A stretch of 64,000 nucleotides of DNA from Streptomyces sp. 549. GTDB taxonomy: Bacteria > Actinomycetota > Actinomycetes > Streptomycetales > Streptomycetaceae. The translations under genes and the position numbers were made by a program. Positions 54,700 to 63,933 of the stretch are shown here, in pieces. The DNA lies in assembly GCF_030124175.1 (NCBI RefSeq), contig NZ_JASKMT010000011.1, positions 121,005 to 185,004 on the forward strand, in the 5' to 3' direction. The notes under the pieces were generated by a model, which had not been told where the DNA came from, did no database searches, and saw only the letters and a list, made by a program, of their open reading frames with translations. Numbering within the stretch: position 1 is the stretch's first letter; each line of letters begins with the position of its first letter.

Positions 54700-55122
54700 A
54701 TGAAGGAGCGATGGTTCGACGACGCCGCCGGCCCGGTCGTGCGGCCCTACGCGATGACCCGCGGACGCACCCGCAGCGCGGCCGACGCCCGTCTCGACCT
54801 GATCGCGCTGGTGTCCGCGCCGACGTTCCCACTGGGCCCGCCCGGTGCCGCCGCCGCCCAGACTGCGGATGCGGCCGATCTGCTGCACGGCGACCGGACA
54901 CTGGCACCGGAGCACATCGACATCGTCCTGCGCTGCCGCCGCACCTCGCAGTCGGTCGCCGAGCTGGCCGCCGACCTCGACCTGCCGGTCGGCGTCATCC
55001 GGGTCCTGCTCGGCGACCTGATCAACGCCGAACTCGTCCGGGTCAGCCGGCCCGTACCCCCCGCCGAACTGCCCGACGAGAGCATCCTCCGAGAGGTGAT
55101 CAATGGGCTCAGGGCGCTCTGA
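54700..55122 (+). CDS. cvnC: DUF742 protein (CvnC)
   Basis: The 140-residue protein has the DUF742 winged-helix-like fold: V-V-R-P-Y-A-M-T-R-G-R-T, L-D-L-I-A-L-V, then P-E-H-I-D-I-V-L-R-C, S-V-A-E-L-A-A-D-L-D-L-P-V-G-V-I-R-V-L-L and L-R-E-V-I-N-G-L. It occupies the third place in conservons and is thought to connect sensor and GTPase. GGGGGAG precedes ATG 54700. The last 20 bases overlap cvnD. Confidence 0.93.
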   Translation: MKERWFDDAAGPVVRPYAMTRGRTRSAADARLDLIALVSAPTFPLGPPGAAAAQTADAADLLHGDRTLAPEHIDIVLRCRRTSQSVAELAADLDLPVGVIRVLLGDLINAELVRVSRPVPPAELPDESILREVINGLRAL

Positions 55123-55711
55123 ACGGCGCGGCGGGACCCCGGCCGACCCGACCGCGCTGAAAGTCCTCGTCGCCGGCGGGTTCGGCGTCGGCAAGACCAC
55201 CTTCGTCGGCGCGGTCAGCGAGATCAGACCGCTGCGCACCGAGGAGGTGCTCACCGAGGCGGGCCGCGACGTCGACAGCGTCGAAGGCGTGGCGGACAAG
55301 CGCACCACCACCGTCGCCATGGACTTCGGACGCATCACCCTCAGCGACGCGCTGGTGCTGTACCTCTTCGGCACACCCGGCCAGGACCGCTTCTGGTTCC
55401 TGTGGGACGAACTGGCCCAGGGCGCGCTGGGCGCGGTCGTCCTGGTCGACACCCGGCGGTTCGAGGACTGCTTCGCCGCACTCGACTACTTCGAGCGCCG
55501 CGGAATCCCCTTCGCCGTCGCCGTCAACTGCTTCGACGGGGCGGCGCACCACCCCGCCGAGTCGGTCCGCGCCGCCCTCGACCTCCAGCCCCGGGTACCG
55601 GTGCTGCTGTGCGACGCCCGGCGCCGCGAGTCGGCCCGCGACGTGCTGGTCGCGGTCGTCGAGCACGCCCTGCGCACCGCCGCCGCCGGAATCCAGCCCG
55701 CCGGGACCTGA
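55103..55711 (+). CDS. cvnD: Conservon small GTPase (CvnD)
   Basis: The 202-residue protein has a P-loop G-G-F-G-V-G-K-T-T (Lys31), a switch-2 motif G-T-P-G-Q-D-R and a G4-like N-C-F-D instead of N-K-x-D, which is typical of the conservon GTPases. It is cytosolic or membrane-associated through its partners and switches between GTP and GDP forms to control development or secondary metabolism. Overlap with cvnC and the operon order A-B-C-D are canonical. No cytochrome P450 gene follows, unlike some other conservons. Confidence 0.95.
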   Translation: MGSGRSERRGGTPADPTALKVLVAGGFGVGKTTFVGAVSEIRPLRTEEVLTEAGRDVDSVEGVADKRTTTVAMDFGRITLSDALVLYLFGTPGQDRFWFLWDELAQGALGAVVLVDTRRFEDCFAALDYFERRGIPFAVAVNCFDGAAHHPAESVRAALDLQPRVPVLLCDARRRESARDVLVAVVEHALRTAAAGIQPAGT

Positions 55712-55742
55712 CCGCGCGCCGAAGCGGCCCGCCCCCGTCCGC

Positions 55743-56570
55743 TCACCGCACGCCACGGCCCCCGCCGCGCACGGAGGAACGGGCCACGGGAAAGTCGAAG
55801 TAGCGGTCGGGGAACGCCTCCGGCCGCAACGTGAAGTGCCACCACTCCTCGGGCAGGTTCACGAACCCCACCGCCTCCAGCGCCCGCCTCAGCAGCAGCC
55901 GGTTCGCCCGCTGCTCCCCGCCGATCCGCGGATCCAGCGTGTGCGACAGCGGATCGAAGAAGTCGTAGGGCGTGCCCATGTCCACCGGGCACCCGAGCGC
56001 CACGCCGGAACCGGGGCCGGCACATCCGCCCGCCCCCGCCCCCAGATGTGAGAGCGGCGCCGCCCACCGCACCAGCGTCACGTCCACCGTGGAGCCGCGG
56101 CTGTGCCCCGACCGCTCGGCGACGTAGCCCTCCGCGATCAGCGCGCTCTTGTCCACCCGCGGGTAGAACTCCGCCTTCGTACGCTGGTCCCGCTGGTCCG
56201 CCGCCCACGCCACGAAGTGGTCCACCGCCCGCTGCGGCCGGTAGCAGTCGTACACCAGCAGGCTGTGGCCGGTCCGCAGCAGCCGCGCCTGCGCCCGGCG
56301 CAGTGCCCGCGCCGCGTCGCGGGTCAGCAGGCACACCGGGTCCCGGTAGCCCACCACCGGCGCACCGGTGAAGTTGCGCGCCGTGGCGTACCGCATGTCC
56401 GAAAGGATCGACGGAGCCACCTCCGCCAGCGCCGTGAACGCGGCAGGAGCCCGCGGCTCAGCGGCCCGCCCCTCGGGAGCCGCACGAACTCCAGACGGCG
56501 CGGGCCCCTCGGGGCCGGCCAGGAGCACGGCGGGCAGCAGCAGGCACAGCACGGCACGTCCGGCGAACAT
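55743..56570 (-). CDS. VanX-type D-alanyl-D-alanine dipeptidase (M15), exported
   Basis: The 275-residue protein has a signal peptide of about 18-25 residues. VanX-type zinc motifs are S-G-H-S-R-G-S-T-V-D (His156, Asp163) and E-E-W-W-H-F (Glu242, His245). V-Y-D-C-Y-R-P-Q-R-A is the conserved oxyanion-side motif. It should cleave D-Ala-D-Ala or related dipeptides outside the cytoplasm, in wall recycling. No vanH/vanA or VanRS genes are adjacent, so a glycopeptide-resistance cluster is not indicated. The start is ATG 56570. Confidence 0.92.
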   Translation of the reverse strand: MFAGRAVLCLLLPAVLLAGPEGPAPSGVRAAPEGRAAEPRAPAAFTALAEVAPSILSDMRYATARNFTGAPVVGYRDPVCLLTRDAARALRRAQARLLRTGHSLLVYDCYRPQRAVDHFVAWAADQRDQRTKAEFYPRVDKSALIAEGYVAERSGHSRGSTVDVTLVRWAAPLSHLGAGAGGCAGPGSGVALGCPVDMGTPYDFFDPLSHTLDPRIGGEQRANRLLLRRALEAVGFVNLPEEWWHFTLRPEAFPDRYFDFPVARSSVRGGGRGVR

Positions 56571-56649
56571 GCCTCCGCCCTACCAGGCCCCCGCGCCCGC
56601 CGTCCGCGGACCGCGCCGGGTGCTCACGCGCCCAGCCCACGCATCCGCA

Positions 56650-57665
56650 CCGGACAGCCCACCTCCCGCCGTCGTCCGCCGTCACCACCGGCTCGCCCCC
56701 GGCCATCCGCACGCGGAAGCGAGCCGCACCCGGAACGGGCCGTCGCCGGTGCCCACCGCCGCGCTGCCGAACCCCTACCGCGCGTGCTGGTGGCCCAGCG
56801 CCCACGAGGACGGCACCGCGACCGCGCCCGTCAGAGCCGCCCACTCCCGCAACGCCCGGGCAGGCGGCCCCGGCAGCACCCAGTAGCGCAGCGGCCCTCC
56901 GCTCATGCGCACCCACGACCGGCCCGGCCGGTCGTGCCCCGACCCCGCACCCTCCCGGCCCTGCCGCAGCACCACCCGCCCGTCCCACGTGTTGTCGTGG
57001 AACACCAGGTGCGCGCCCGCGTCCGCAACCACCCACTGCACCGGCATCGACAGGTACAGCGGGTCCGTCCCCGGGCCGAACGCCCCCGGATCGGTGTTCC
57101 ACAACCGGTACTCGCCGTCCGGCAGCACCGGACCCCCGGCCCGCCCGCCCAGACCGAAGAACCGGGCGTCCGCCGGCACCTCCGTACGCTGTTCCCAGCG
57201 CGCCTCCCCGGCCGACTCCCACCACCGCGGCGGCAGGTCCCGCCGCAGCCGCACACCGCCCGGCGTCCGGACCTCCACCGCGCCGAGCCGCGACACCGTC
57301 ACCAGCACCCGCTCCGACACCAGCCGCCAACCACCGCCGGTGTCCGGCTCCAGCACCACCCGCTCGTCCACCGCCGGCCCCGCCCCGACCAGCGCGTACG
57401 ACGGCAGCGGCCCGCAACCGTCCCAGCCCACGAACACCGCACCCCCGGCCGACACCCGTAAGCGCAGCACCGACCGGGCGAACCGCACACAGCCCCCGCC
57501 CGGTTCCGGATCGGCCCCCAGCAGCAGGCCCGGCGTCCGGGCCCGCTCCACCGGCCGCCGGCGGAACGCCGCGGCGTCCGCCCGCCGTCGCCGCCACGCC
57601 GAGAGCACGGTCGCCACCCCGCGCGTCCGCACCCCCACCCATCGCCCCAGCCGCCGAGCATCCAT
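56650..57665 (-). pseudogene. GH31 glycosidase remnant (nonsense mutation and loss of the catalytic domain)
   Basis: From ATG 57665 the first 296 residues match the N-terminal half of a GH31 alpha-glucosidase-type enzyme: F-F-G-L-G-G-R-A-G-G, L-W-N-T-D-P-G and L-Y-L-S-M-P-V-Q. At 56775-56777 a TAG stands where A-L-G-H-Q-H-A-R-W-G-F-G-S needs a Trp codon, and G-F-G-S follows in frame. The catalytic core of about 450 residues is absent. What follows resembles the enzyme's C-terminus (F-R-V-R-L-A and, in a shifted frame, M-A-G-G-E-P-V-V-T-A-D-D-G). A rare TTA leucine codon stands at 57459-57461. The exact right edge is uncertain. Confidence 0.65.
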
Positions 57666-57889
57666 GCAGCTCAGCCTGCCACCGCCGCCCGCGCGACGGG
57701 CCCGCGTTCAACTGCCGTTCACGCCCTCCTCCCCAGGCGTTGCCCTTGAGTGGGAACCGGCCGACCCGCCGCACCCCACCCTGGTGCGCCGCGCCCGCAC
57801 ATGGCATCGTCCCTGTCAGCCGCCGCGTCACGCGCACACCCCGCCCGTGCGCGGACCACGCCCACCACGCGTACAGCACGGGAGCCGCC

Positions 57890-59908
57890 ATGACCGCAGC
57901 CCACACCGACGACCGCTCCGCCGCGCAGCCCCAGCCCCTGTGGCAGCCAGGACCGGACCGGATCGCGGCGTCCGGCATCACCCGCTTCCACGAGTGGGCC
58001 GCCCGCCACCACGGCGCGCCCGCCCCCGTCCCCGGCGACCCGGCCGCCGGATACGCCGCGCTGCACCGCTGGTCCGTCGACGACCTACCCGCGTTCTGGC
58101 AGTCCGTCACCGAGTGGTTCGACGTCCGCTTCGGCACCCCGCCGAGCACCGTGCTGGGCGACCGGACCATGCCCGGCGCCCAGTGGTTCCCCGGGGCCAC
58201 CGTCAACTACGCCGAACACGCCCTGCGCACCGCCCTCGACCCGGCCCGCGCCGGAACGCCCGCGCTGCTGCACGTCGACGAGACCCACGAACCCGTACCG
58301 CTGACCTGGACCGAACTCCGCCGCCAGGTCGGCTCGCTCGCCGACGCGCTCCGCGACCTCGGCGTCCGACCCGGGGACCGCGTCAGCGGCTACCTGCCCA
58401 ACATCCCGCAGGCGGCGGTCGCACTGCTCGCCACCGCCGCCGTCGGCGGCGTGTGGACCTCCTGCGCCCCGGACTTCGGCGCCCGCAGCGTGCTGGACCG
58501 CTTCCAGCAGGTCGAGCCGGTCGTGCTTTTCGCTGTCGACGGCTACCGCTACGGCGGCAAGGAGCACGACCGCACCGCCACCGTCGCCGAGCTGCGCCGC
58601 GCCCTGCCCTCGCTGCGCGCCACCGTGCACGTCCCGCTGCTCGGCACCCCGGCGCCCGACGGCGCGCGGCTCTGGGACGACCTCACCGCCGCCGACACCG
58701 AACCGGTCTTCGAACAGGTCCCCTTCGACCACCCGCTGTGGGTGCTGTACTCCTCCGGCACCACCGGCCTGCCCAAGGCCCTGGTCCAGTCGCAGGGCGG
58801 CATCCTGCTCGAACACCTCAAGCAGCTGGGACTGCACAGTGACCTCGGGCCGGGCGACCGCTTCTTCTGGTACACCTCCACCGGCTGGATGATGTGGAAC
58901 TTCCTCATCTCCGGCCTGCTCACCGGAACCACCGTCATCACCTACGACGGCAGCCCCGGCCACCCGGCGACCGACGCCCAGTGGCGCATCGCCGAACGCA
59001 CCGGCGCCACCTTCTACGGCACGTCGGCCGCCTACGTCATGGCCTGCCGCAAGGCGGACGTGCACCCCGGCCGCGACTTCGACCTCTCCGCGCTCACCTG
59101 CGTCGCCACCACCGGCTCACCGCTTCCGCCCGACGGCTTCCGCTGGCTGCACGAGGAAGTGGCCAAGGACCTGTGGATCGCCTCCGTCAGCGGCGGCACC
59201 GACGTGTGCAGCTGCTTCGCCGGTGCGGTCCCCACCCTGCCCGTGCACATCGGAGAGCTCCAGGCACCCTGCCTGGGCACCGACCTCCAGTCCTGGGACC
59301 CGCAGGGCCGCCCCCTGGTCGGCGAGGTGGGGGAACTCGTCGTCACCAACCCCATGCCCTCGATGCCGGTCTCCTTCTGGAACGACCTCGACGGCGCCCG
59401 CTACCGCGACAGCTACTTCGAGATGTACCCCGGCGTGTGGCGCCACGGCGACTGGATCACCGTCACCGACCGCGGTTCGGTCGTCATCCACGGCCGTTCC
59501 GACTCCACTCTCAACCGCCAGGGTGTGCGCATGGGGTCGGCCGACATCTACGAGGCCGTCGAGCGGCTGCCCGAGATCCGCGAGTCCCTGGTGATCGGGC
59601 TGGAACTGCCCGACGGCGGCTACTGGATGCCGTTGTTCGTGCACCTCGCCGACGGAGCCGTGCTCGACGACGACCTGCGCGCCCGCATCGGCCGGACCGT
59701 CCGCGAGCAGCTGTCCCCCCGGCACGTACCGGACGAGGTCATCGCCGTGGAAGCCGTGCCGCACACCCTGACCGGCAAACGTCTGGAGGTCCCGGTCAAG
59801 CGGCTGCTGCAGGGCACCGAACTCACCAAGGCCGTCAACCCCGGTTCCGTGGACCGGCCCGAACTGCTCGACTTCTACGCCGAACTCGGCCGCCGAAGGG
59901 TCCGCTGA
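57890..59908 (+). CDS. Acetoacetyl-CoA synthetase
   Basis: The 672-residue adenylate-forming enzyme activates acetoacetate to acetoacetyl-CoA. The AMP motif is L-Y-S-S-G-T-T-G-L-P-K-A. F-W-Y-T-S-T-G-W-M-M-W-N and W-R-H-G-D-W-I follow, and the catalytic Lys is in T-L-T-G-K-R-L-E-V-P-V-K. These blocks mark the acetoacetate subgroup rather than acetyl-CoA synthetase. GGGAG stands seven bases before ATG 57890. In S. coelicolor a similar gene lies next to ptsI/crr, as here (recollection). It is divergent from the GH31 remnant. Confidence 0.94.
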   Translation: MTAAHTDDRSAAQPQPLWQPGPDRIAASGITRFHEWAARHHGAPAPVPGDPAAGYAALHRWSVDDLPAFWQSVTEWFDVRFGTPPSTVLGDRTMPGAQWFPGATVNYAEHALRTALDPARAGTPALLHVDETHEPVPLTWTELRRQVGSLADALRDLGVRPGDRVSGYLPNIPQAAVALLATAAVGGVWTSCAPDFGARSVLDRFQQVEPVVLFAVDGYRYGGKEHDRTATVAELRRALPSLRATVHVPLLGTPAPDGARLWDDLTAADTEPVFEQVPFDHPLWVLYSSGTTGLPKALVQSQGGILLEHLKQLGLHSDLGPGDRFFWYTSTGWMMWNFLISGLLTGTTVITYDGSPGHPATDAQWRIAERTGATFYGTSAAYVMACRKADVHPGRDFDLSALTCVATTGSPLPPDGFRWLHEEVAKDLWIASVSGGTDVCSCFAGAVPTLPVHIGELQAPCLGTDLQSWDPQGRPLVGEVGELVVTNPMPSMPVSFWNDLDGARYRDSYFEMYPGVWRHGDWITVTDRGSVVIHGRSDSTLNRQGVRMGSADIYEAVERLPEIRESLVIGLELPDGGYWMPLFVHLADGAVLDDDLRARIGRTVREQLSPRHVPDEVIAVEAVPHTLTGKRLEVPVKRLLQGTELTKAVNPGSVDRPELLDFYAELGRRRVR

Positions 59909-60007
59909 GCGGCCGTTGTCAGTCCCCCTGGCTACGCTGCGTGAGCAGATGGCAGCGCCACATGAGTACGGCGCCGCAGCAGTCAGCCGCAGCAGCCAGG
60001 GGGACCC

Positions 60008-60988
60008 ATGCCGCAGCACACCGGCAAGCAGACCAGCCGCACCCACCGCGCACGCCGGACCCGAAGCCACCCCGCACGCCGCAACCGGCCGTGCACCACA
60101 CGCCCGCTTCCCGGCCACCGGCGCCGCCTGGCCGCCACCCGCGGTGAAGTCCCCAGCGTGCTCGCGCTGCTCACCGACCCAGCGGACTTCGCCGCCATGC
60201 GCCGGTACCCGACCTTCCCGTTCACCGACCACCGCGCCTACCTGAAACGGCTCGACGCCCTGCTGCGCTCCCTCGCCGGGCAGGGAGTGCACGTCCGCGT
60301 CGTGCGCTTCCGCCCCGACGACTTCGTCCGCTACTGCCGCCGCCACCGTCTCGACCCCGACAGCGGCCCGAGCCGGGCCGGCTACACCGCTCACGCAGCG
60401 CACACGGACCACTCCCTGCCCTACACCGGGCAGCCCGTACACCGCTTGCTGCCCCTGCTCGGCCGGCACCCCGCGGACCGGACGGCGCCCGTGCCCGGCG
60501 ACGGGCCGGGCCCCAGGGCCCGGAACCCGGCGGCGCGGGAGCGCGCCCGCGCGCTCGGGCTCGTCCTGGCCCTGCTGGAAGCCGCCGGCCCCGGACGCCA
60601 CCACCTCGTGTGCAGCGTCAGTACCGCGGAGGTTCCCCATCCGCGCACCGCCGTGCTCAGCGCCGTCGGCGCGGTCCGCCGCGCCGCCGACCGCCCGTCC
60701 GGCCGGTCCGGGCCCGACCTCGCTGTCGACGAGCACGACCTGGACCAGTTCACGCGCCTGCTGGCGGACGCCGCTGCCGGCCGCAGCCGCGGCGGGGTGG
60801 TGCTGCGGACCCGCCACCTCGCCACGGAGACGGTCCGCGGCTGGCAGCTGTCGGCCGGCGGGCTGCGACCGCTGTCGGCCTCCGAGGTGTTCGCCGCCTA
60901 CTGCACGGACGCCACCACGGGCGAACCGCTGCCGCCGGAACCCGGCGTCGACTACCAGGCCGGTTTCCCGCTGCCCGGCTCCGGCTGA
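60008..60988 (+). CDS. Unrecognised protein with basic, disordered N-terminus
   Basis: The 326-residue protein starts at ATG 60008 with AGGGGGA as ribosome site. Residues 5-45 are extremely rich in Arg, His and Pro and may bind nucleic acid. The remainder is soluble and mixed alpha/beta: F-T-D-H-R-A-Y-L-K-R-L-D-A-L-L-R-S-L, then V-R-V-V-R-F-R-P-D-D-F-V-R-Y-C and a C-terminal Y-C-T-D-A-T-T-G-E-P-L-P-P-E-P-G. I do not recognise a family. It lies between acetoacetyl-CoA synthetase and ptsI, the same place as an unknown gene in S. coelicolor by recollection. Confidence 0.75.
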   Translation: MPQHTGKQTSRTHRARRTRSHPARRNRPCTTRPLPGHRRRLAATRGEVPSVLALLTDPADFAAMRRYPTFPFTDHRAYLKRLDALLRSLAGQGVHVRVVRFRPDDFVRYCRRHRLDPDSGPSRAGYTAHAAHTDHSLPYTGQPVHRLLPLLGRHPADRTAPVPGDGPGPRARNPAARERARALGLVLALLEAAGPGRHHLVCSVSTAEVPHPRTAVLSAVGAVRRAADRPSGRSGPDLAVDEHDLDQFTRLLADAAAGRSRGGVVLRTRHLATETVRGWQLSAGGLRPLSASEVFAAYCTDATTGEPLPPEPGVDYQAGFPLPGSG

Positions 60989-61033
60989 GCGCGGCAGCCG
61001 GGACACCTGGCAGCCGCCCGCCGTCCGCAACGC

Positions 61034-61075
61034 ACGGTGCCGGGCCCCCGCACTCCGCGGGGCACCCGGCACCGT
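61034..61075. terminator. Long bidirectional hairpin between convergent genes
   Basis: ACGGTGCCGGG (61034-61044) and CCCGGCACCGT (61065-61075) pair perfectly over 11 bases, and an inner CCCCGC/GCGGGG extends the stem. The hairpin lies midway between the stop codons of the unknown protein and ptsI. Confidence 0.85.
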
Positions 61076-61140
61076 CCGGCCGGTCGACGGCCGATGTCCT
61101 CACGCACTCGTCAGGCGCGTGTCACGCGCGATCCCTCAAC

Positions 61141-62811
61141 TCACTCCCCGGAGAGCACCGCCTGCGCGGCCGCCCGCGCCTCGTCGGCGCTGTCCGAGGC
61201 GCGCGCCGCGGCAGCGGCCCGCTCGCACTGGGCCAGCGTGTGCTTCGCCAGCGTCGCCCGCACATAGGGAATGGAGGCCGCGCCCATCGACAGGCTGGTG
61301 ACACCGAGCCCAGTCAGCACACAGGCGAGCAGCGGGTCGGCCGCCGCCTCACCGCAGACTCCGCAGCTCTTGCCCTCGGCCTTCGCCGCGTCCGCGGACA
61401 GCGCGACCAGATCCAGCAGCGCCGGCTGCCAGGGGTCCTGGAGCCGGGACACCGCACCGACCTGGCGGTCAGCCGCGAAGGTGTACTGGGCCAGGTCGTT
61501 GGTACCCAGCGACAGGAACTCGACCTCCTGGAGCACCGAACGTGCCCGCAGAGCCGCCGAGGGGATCTCGACCATCGCACCGAACTTCGCCCGCAGACCC
61601 GCCTCGCGGCAGGCGTCCGCGAACGCCTTGGCGTCTGCACGATCGGCGACCATCGGCGCCATCACCTCGAGGTAGACCGGCAGCCCTTCGGCGGCCTTGG
61701 CGAGCGCCGTCAGCTGGGTGCGCAGCACCTCGGGGTGGTCCAGCAGACTGCGCAGACCGCGCACGCCGAGTGCCGGGTTCGGCTCCTCGCCCGGTGTCAG
61801 GAAGTCCAGCGGCTTGTCGGCGCCGGCATCCAGCACCCGCACCACGACCCGGCCCTCCGGGAACGCCTCCAGCACGGAGCGGTACGCCGTGACCTGCTTC
61901 TCCTCCGACGGAGCATGCTTGCTGTCGTCGAGGAACAGGAACTCGGTCCGGAACAGCCCCACACCCTCGGCACCCGCGGCGACGGCCGCCGGCACGTCCG
62001 CGGGCCCGCCCACGTTCGCCAGCAGCGGCACCTTGTGCCCGTCCGACGTGGCGCCCGGACCGGTGCTCGCGGACAGCGCCGCCCGGCGCTCGGCCGCGGC
62101 CTGCTCAAGCGCCGCACGCTCGTCGGCGTCCGGGTTGACGATGACCTCGCCGCTGCTGCCGTCCACCGCGACCACGGTGCCCTCGGGCAGCTCGCCGGCA
62201 CCCGGCAGCGCCACGATCGCGGGCACGCCCAGGGCCCGCGCCAGAATCGCGCTGTGACTGGTCGGACCACCCTCCTCGGTGACGAAGCCCAGCACGAGAG
62301 CCGGGTCGAGCAGCGCGGTGTCGGCCGGCGCCAGATCGCGCGCGATCAGGACGTACGGCTCGTCGCTGTCCGGTACACCCGGCATCGGCACGCCGAGCAG
62401 ACGCGCCACGATCCGGTTGCGCACGTCGTCCAGGTCGGCCACCCGCCCGGCGAGGTACTCGCCGGCCCCCGCCAGCAGGGCCCGGTAGGAGGCGAACGCG
62501 TCGTAGACACCGCGCTCGGCGGTACTGCCGACAGCGATCCGGCGTTCCACGTCCGCCATCAACTCGGGGTCCTGTGCCATGAGCGCCTGGGCCTCCAGCA
62601 CGGCCTGGGCCTCACCGCCGGCCAGGTTGCCCCGCGCGTTGAGGTCGGCCGCCACGGCGTCGACCGCCTGGCGGGCCCGCTGCTGCTCCCGGGGAGCGTC
62701 GTCCGGGGCGATCTGCTTGGCCGGGGGTTCCAGCACCGCAGTACCCATGTGCCGTACCTCGCCGATCGCCACACCGTGGCTGACGCCGACGCCTCGAAGC
62801 TTTGTGTCCAT
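61141..62811 (-). CDS. ptsI: PTS enzyme I (phosphoenolpyruvate-protein phosphotransferase)
   Basis: The 556-residue enzyme takes phosphate from phosphoenolpyruvate onto His186 in G-G-P-T-S-H-S-A-I-L-A and passes it to HPr. The PEP-binding barrel has the F-R-T-E-F-L-F-L-D motif and the active-site Cys in C-G-V-C-G-E-A-A-A-D-P. The length is normal for the family. It follows crr after 85 bases and is the second gene of the operon. It is the probable phosphate source for DhaM in this window. Confidence 0.97.
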   Translation of the reverse strand: MDTKLRGVGVSHGVAIGEVRHMGTAVLEPPAKQIAPDDAPREQQRARQAVDAVAADLNARGNLAGGEAQAVLEAQALMAQDPELMADVERRIAVGSTAERGVYDAFASYRALLAGAGEYLAGRVADLDDVRNRIVARLLGVPMPGVPDSDEPYVLIARDLAPADTALLDPALVLGFVTEEGGPTSHSAILARALGVPAIVALPGAGELPEGTVVAVDGSSGEVIVNPDADERAALEQAAAERRAALSASTGPGATSDGHKVPLLANVGGPADVPAAVAAGAEGVGLFRTEFLFLDDSKHAPSEEKQVTAYRSVLEAFPEGRVVVRVLDAGADKPLDFLTPGEEPNPALGVRGLRSLLDHPEVLRTQLTALAKAAEGLPVYLEVMAPMVADRADAKAFADACREAGLRAKFGAMVEIPSAALRARSVLQEVEFLSLGTNDLAQYTFAADRQVGAVSRLQDPWQPALLDLVALSADAAKAEGKSCGVCGEAAADPLLACVLTGLGVTSLSMGAASIPYVRATLAKHTLAQCERAAAAARASDSADEARAAAQAVLSGE

Positions 62812-62896
62812 CTCACCCGTCTCCGGTTGGTGCGGCGACCCAGCCGCCGCGGTTCTTCACGTACAGGTCCGGCACCGGCGGTGCCGGAAGCGGCGG

Positions 62897-63346
62897 TCAG
62901 CTCCAGTCGAAGAGGGTCTCGCCGACACGGATCTCGGAGTCCTCGGCGACACCGGCGAGGGAGTCCGCGGTCGCTTCGAGTGCGACGACCGGCGAGATGG
63001 GGGACTTGCCGGCCTGCTCGACGGCGGCCGGGTTCCAGCGCACGACCGGATCGCCGCGCTTGACGCTGTCGCCCTTGGCGGCGAGCAGCTCGAAGCCCTC
63101 GCCGTTGAGCTGCACGGTGTCGATCCCCAGGTGGGTGAGCACGCCGTGCCCTTCCGCGTCGACGACCACGAAGGCGTGCGGGTGCAGGGACACGATGATC
63201 CCGTCGACGGGCGACACGGCCTCGGAGGGCTCGCGCACCGGGTCGATGGCGGTTCCGGGTCCGACCATCGCGCCGGAGAACACCGGGTCGGGCACTGCCG
63301 CGAGTCCGATGGCGCGTCCGGTGAGCGGGGACGTCACGGTGGTCAT
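62897..63346 (-). CDS. crr: PTS EIIA component of the glucose type (Crr)
   Basis: The 149-residue protein is a free EIIA-Glc-like domain. The phosphorylated His72 is in L-T-H-L-G-I-D-T-V and the helper His57 in L-H-P-H-A-F-V. In Streptomyces this soluble protein serves the N-acetylglucosamine system and global signalling. GGGAGG is the ribosome site before ATG 63346. Upstream, no DasR (dre) site could be recognised. Confidence 0.96.
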   Translation of the reverse strand: MTTVTSPLTGRAIGLAAVPDPVFSGAMVGPGTAIDPVREPSEAVSPVDGIIVSLHPHAFVVVDAEGHGVLTHLGIDTVQLNGEGFELLAAKGDSVKRGDPVVRWNPAAVEQAGKSPISPVVALEATADSLAGVAEDSEIRVGETLFDWS

Positions 63347-63600
63347 GGGAAGCCTCCCAGGGCGGTGATTGTTCAGCCGCCGTCGCTTCGTGTCCGGACG
63401 GCGTACCGTTCAGAAGCGTAAGTCATAGGAACTGCCGATTCCGTCCCCGTCCACGGGCGTGCCGACCCCCGTGACCTGCAGCCTGCCCAGCGACTTCCGG
63501 TCGGGGACGTGTGGATGAGGGGCGTGCCACCGGGCCACCCCGCGTCCTGGTCCGCAGGACCGTCCGCCGATGTGCGTCGGCGACCCGCCAACTGCTAGTG
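63347..63600. other. Gene-free region upstream of crr
   Basis: No convincing gene is seen between the crr start and the rRNA promoters. It must hold the crr-ptsI promoter, reading left, but no clear -35/-10 pair could be fixed. Confidence 0.55.
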
Positions 63601-63625
63601 TCTGTCCTCGCCCCACGGGTCGCCG

Positions 63626-63654
63626 TTGACTCGGTGCGCGGGGGGCGGTAGATT
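63626..63654 (+). promoter_or_regulatory. Strong vegetative promoter of the rRNA operon
   Basis: TTGACT (63626-63631) and TAGATT (63649-63654) are separated by exactly 17 bases, a near-consensus HrdB-type promoter pointing right. Confidence 0.85.
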
Positions 63655-63787
63655 CGAACAGTTGCCTGGAGCCCGGTGGGCTCGGCAGCAACATGTGAGT
63701 ATCTGATGTGCCTCCGAGGACGCACGTGGCAACGCGGGTGGTTATCGGAAGCACTTTTCGAATTCCAGTGGGAATCATTTCGGCCGG

Positions 63788-63817
63788 TTCGATCGGCCTG
63801 AATGGCTCTGCTAGAGT
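63788..63817 (+). promoter_or_regulatory. Second candidate rRNA promoter
   Basis: TTCGAT (63788-63793) and TAGAGT (63812-63817) are separated by 18 bases. Confidence 0.5.
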
Positions 63818-63904
63818 CGGAAGCGCCGAAAGGTTGATGCCGCGAGGTGAATACCGGAAAGCGTGAAGGGGATTCCAGTCTCCCTCGGGTTCGGATCTGG
63901 TCGG

Positions 63905-63933
63905 TGAAACGGCCGGTGAGAGTCTGGTAAGGT
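63905..63933 (+). promoter_or_regulatory. Third candidate rRNA promoter
   Basis: TAAGGT (63928-63933) has a weak TGAAAC 17 bases upstream. The surrounding AGAGTCTGGTAAGGTTGGAA resembles the proximal rRNA promoter of other Streptomyces. Confidence 0.5.

Noticed and set aside
55743..56570. Glycopeptide-resistance cluster suggested by the VanX-type gene
   Set aside because: No vanH, vanA or VanRS-type genes adjoin. The protein has a signal peptide and looks like a wall-recycling dipeptidase.
59916..59938. TTGTCA followed by TACGCT before the unknown protein at 60008
   Set aside because: The spacing is only 11 bases, too short for a vegetative promoter.
63347..63480. Possible DasR (dre) site upstream of crr
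   Set aside because: No sequence close to the ACTGGTCTAGACCAGT-type consensus could be found in the region.
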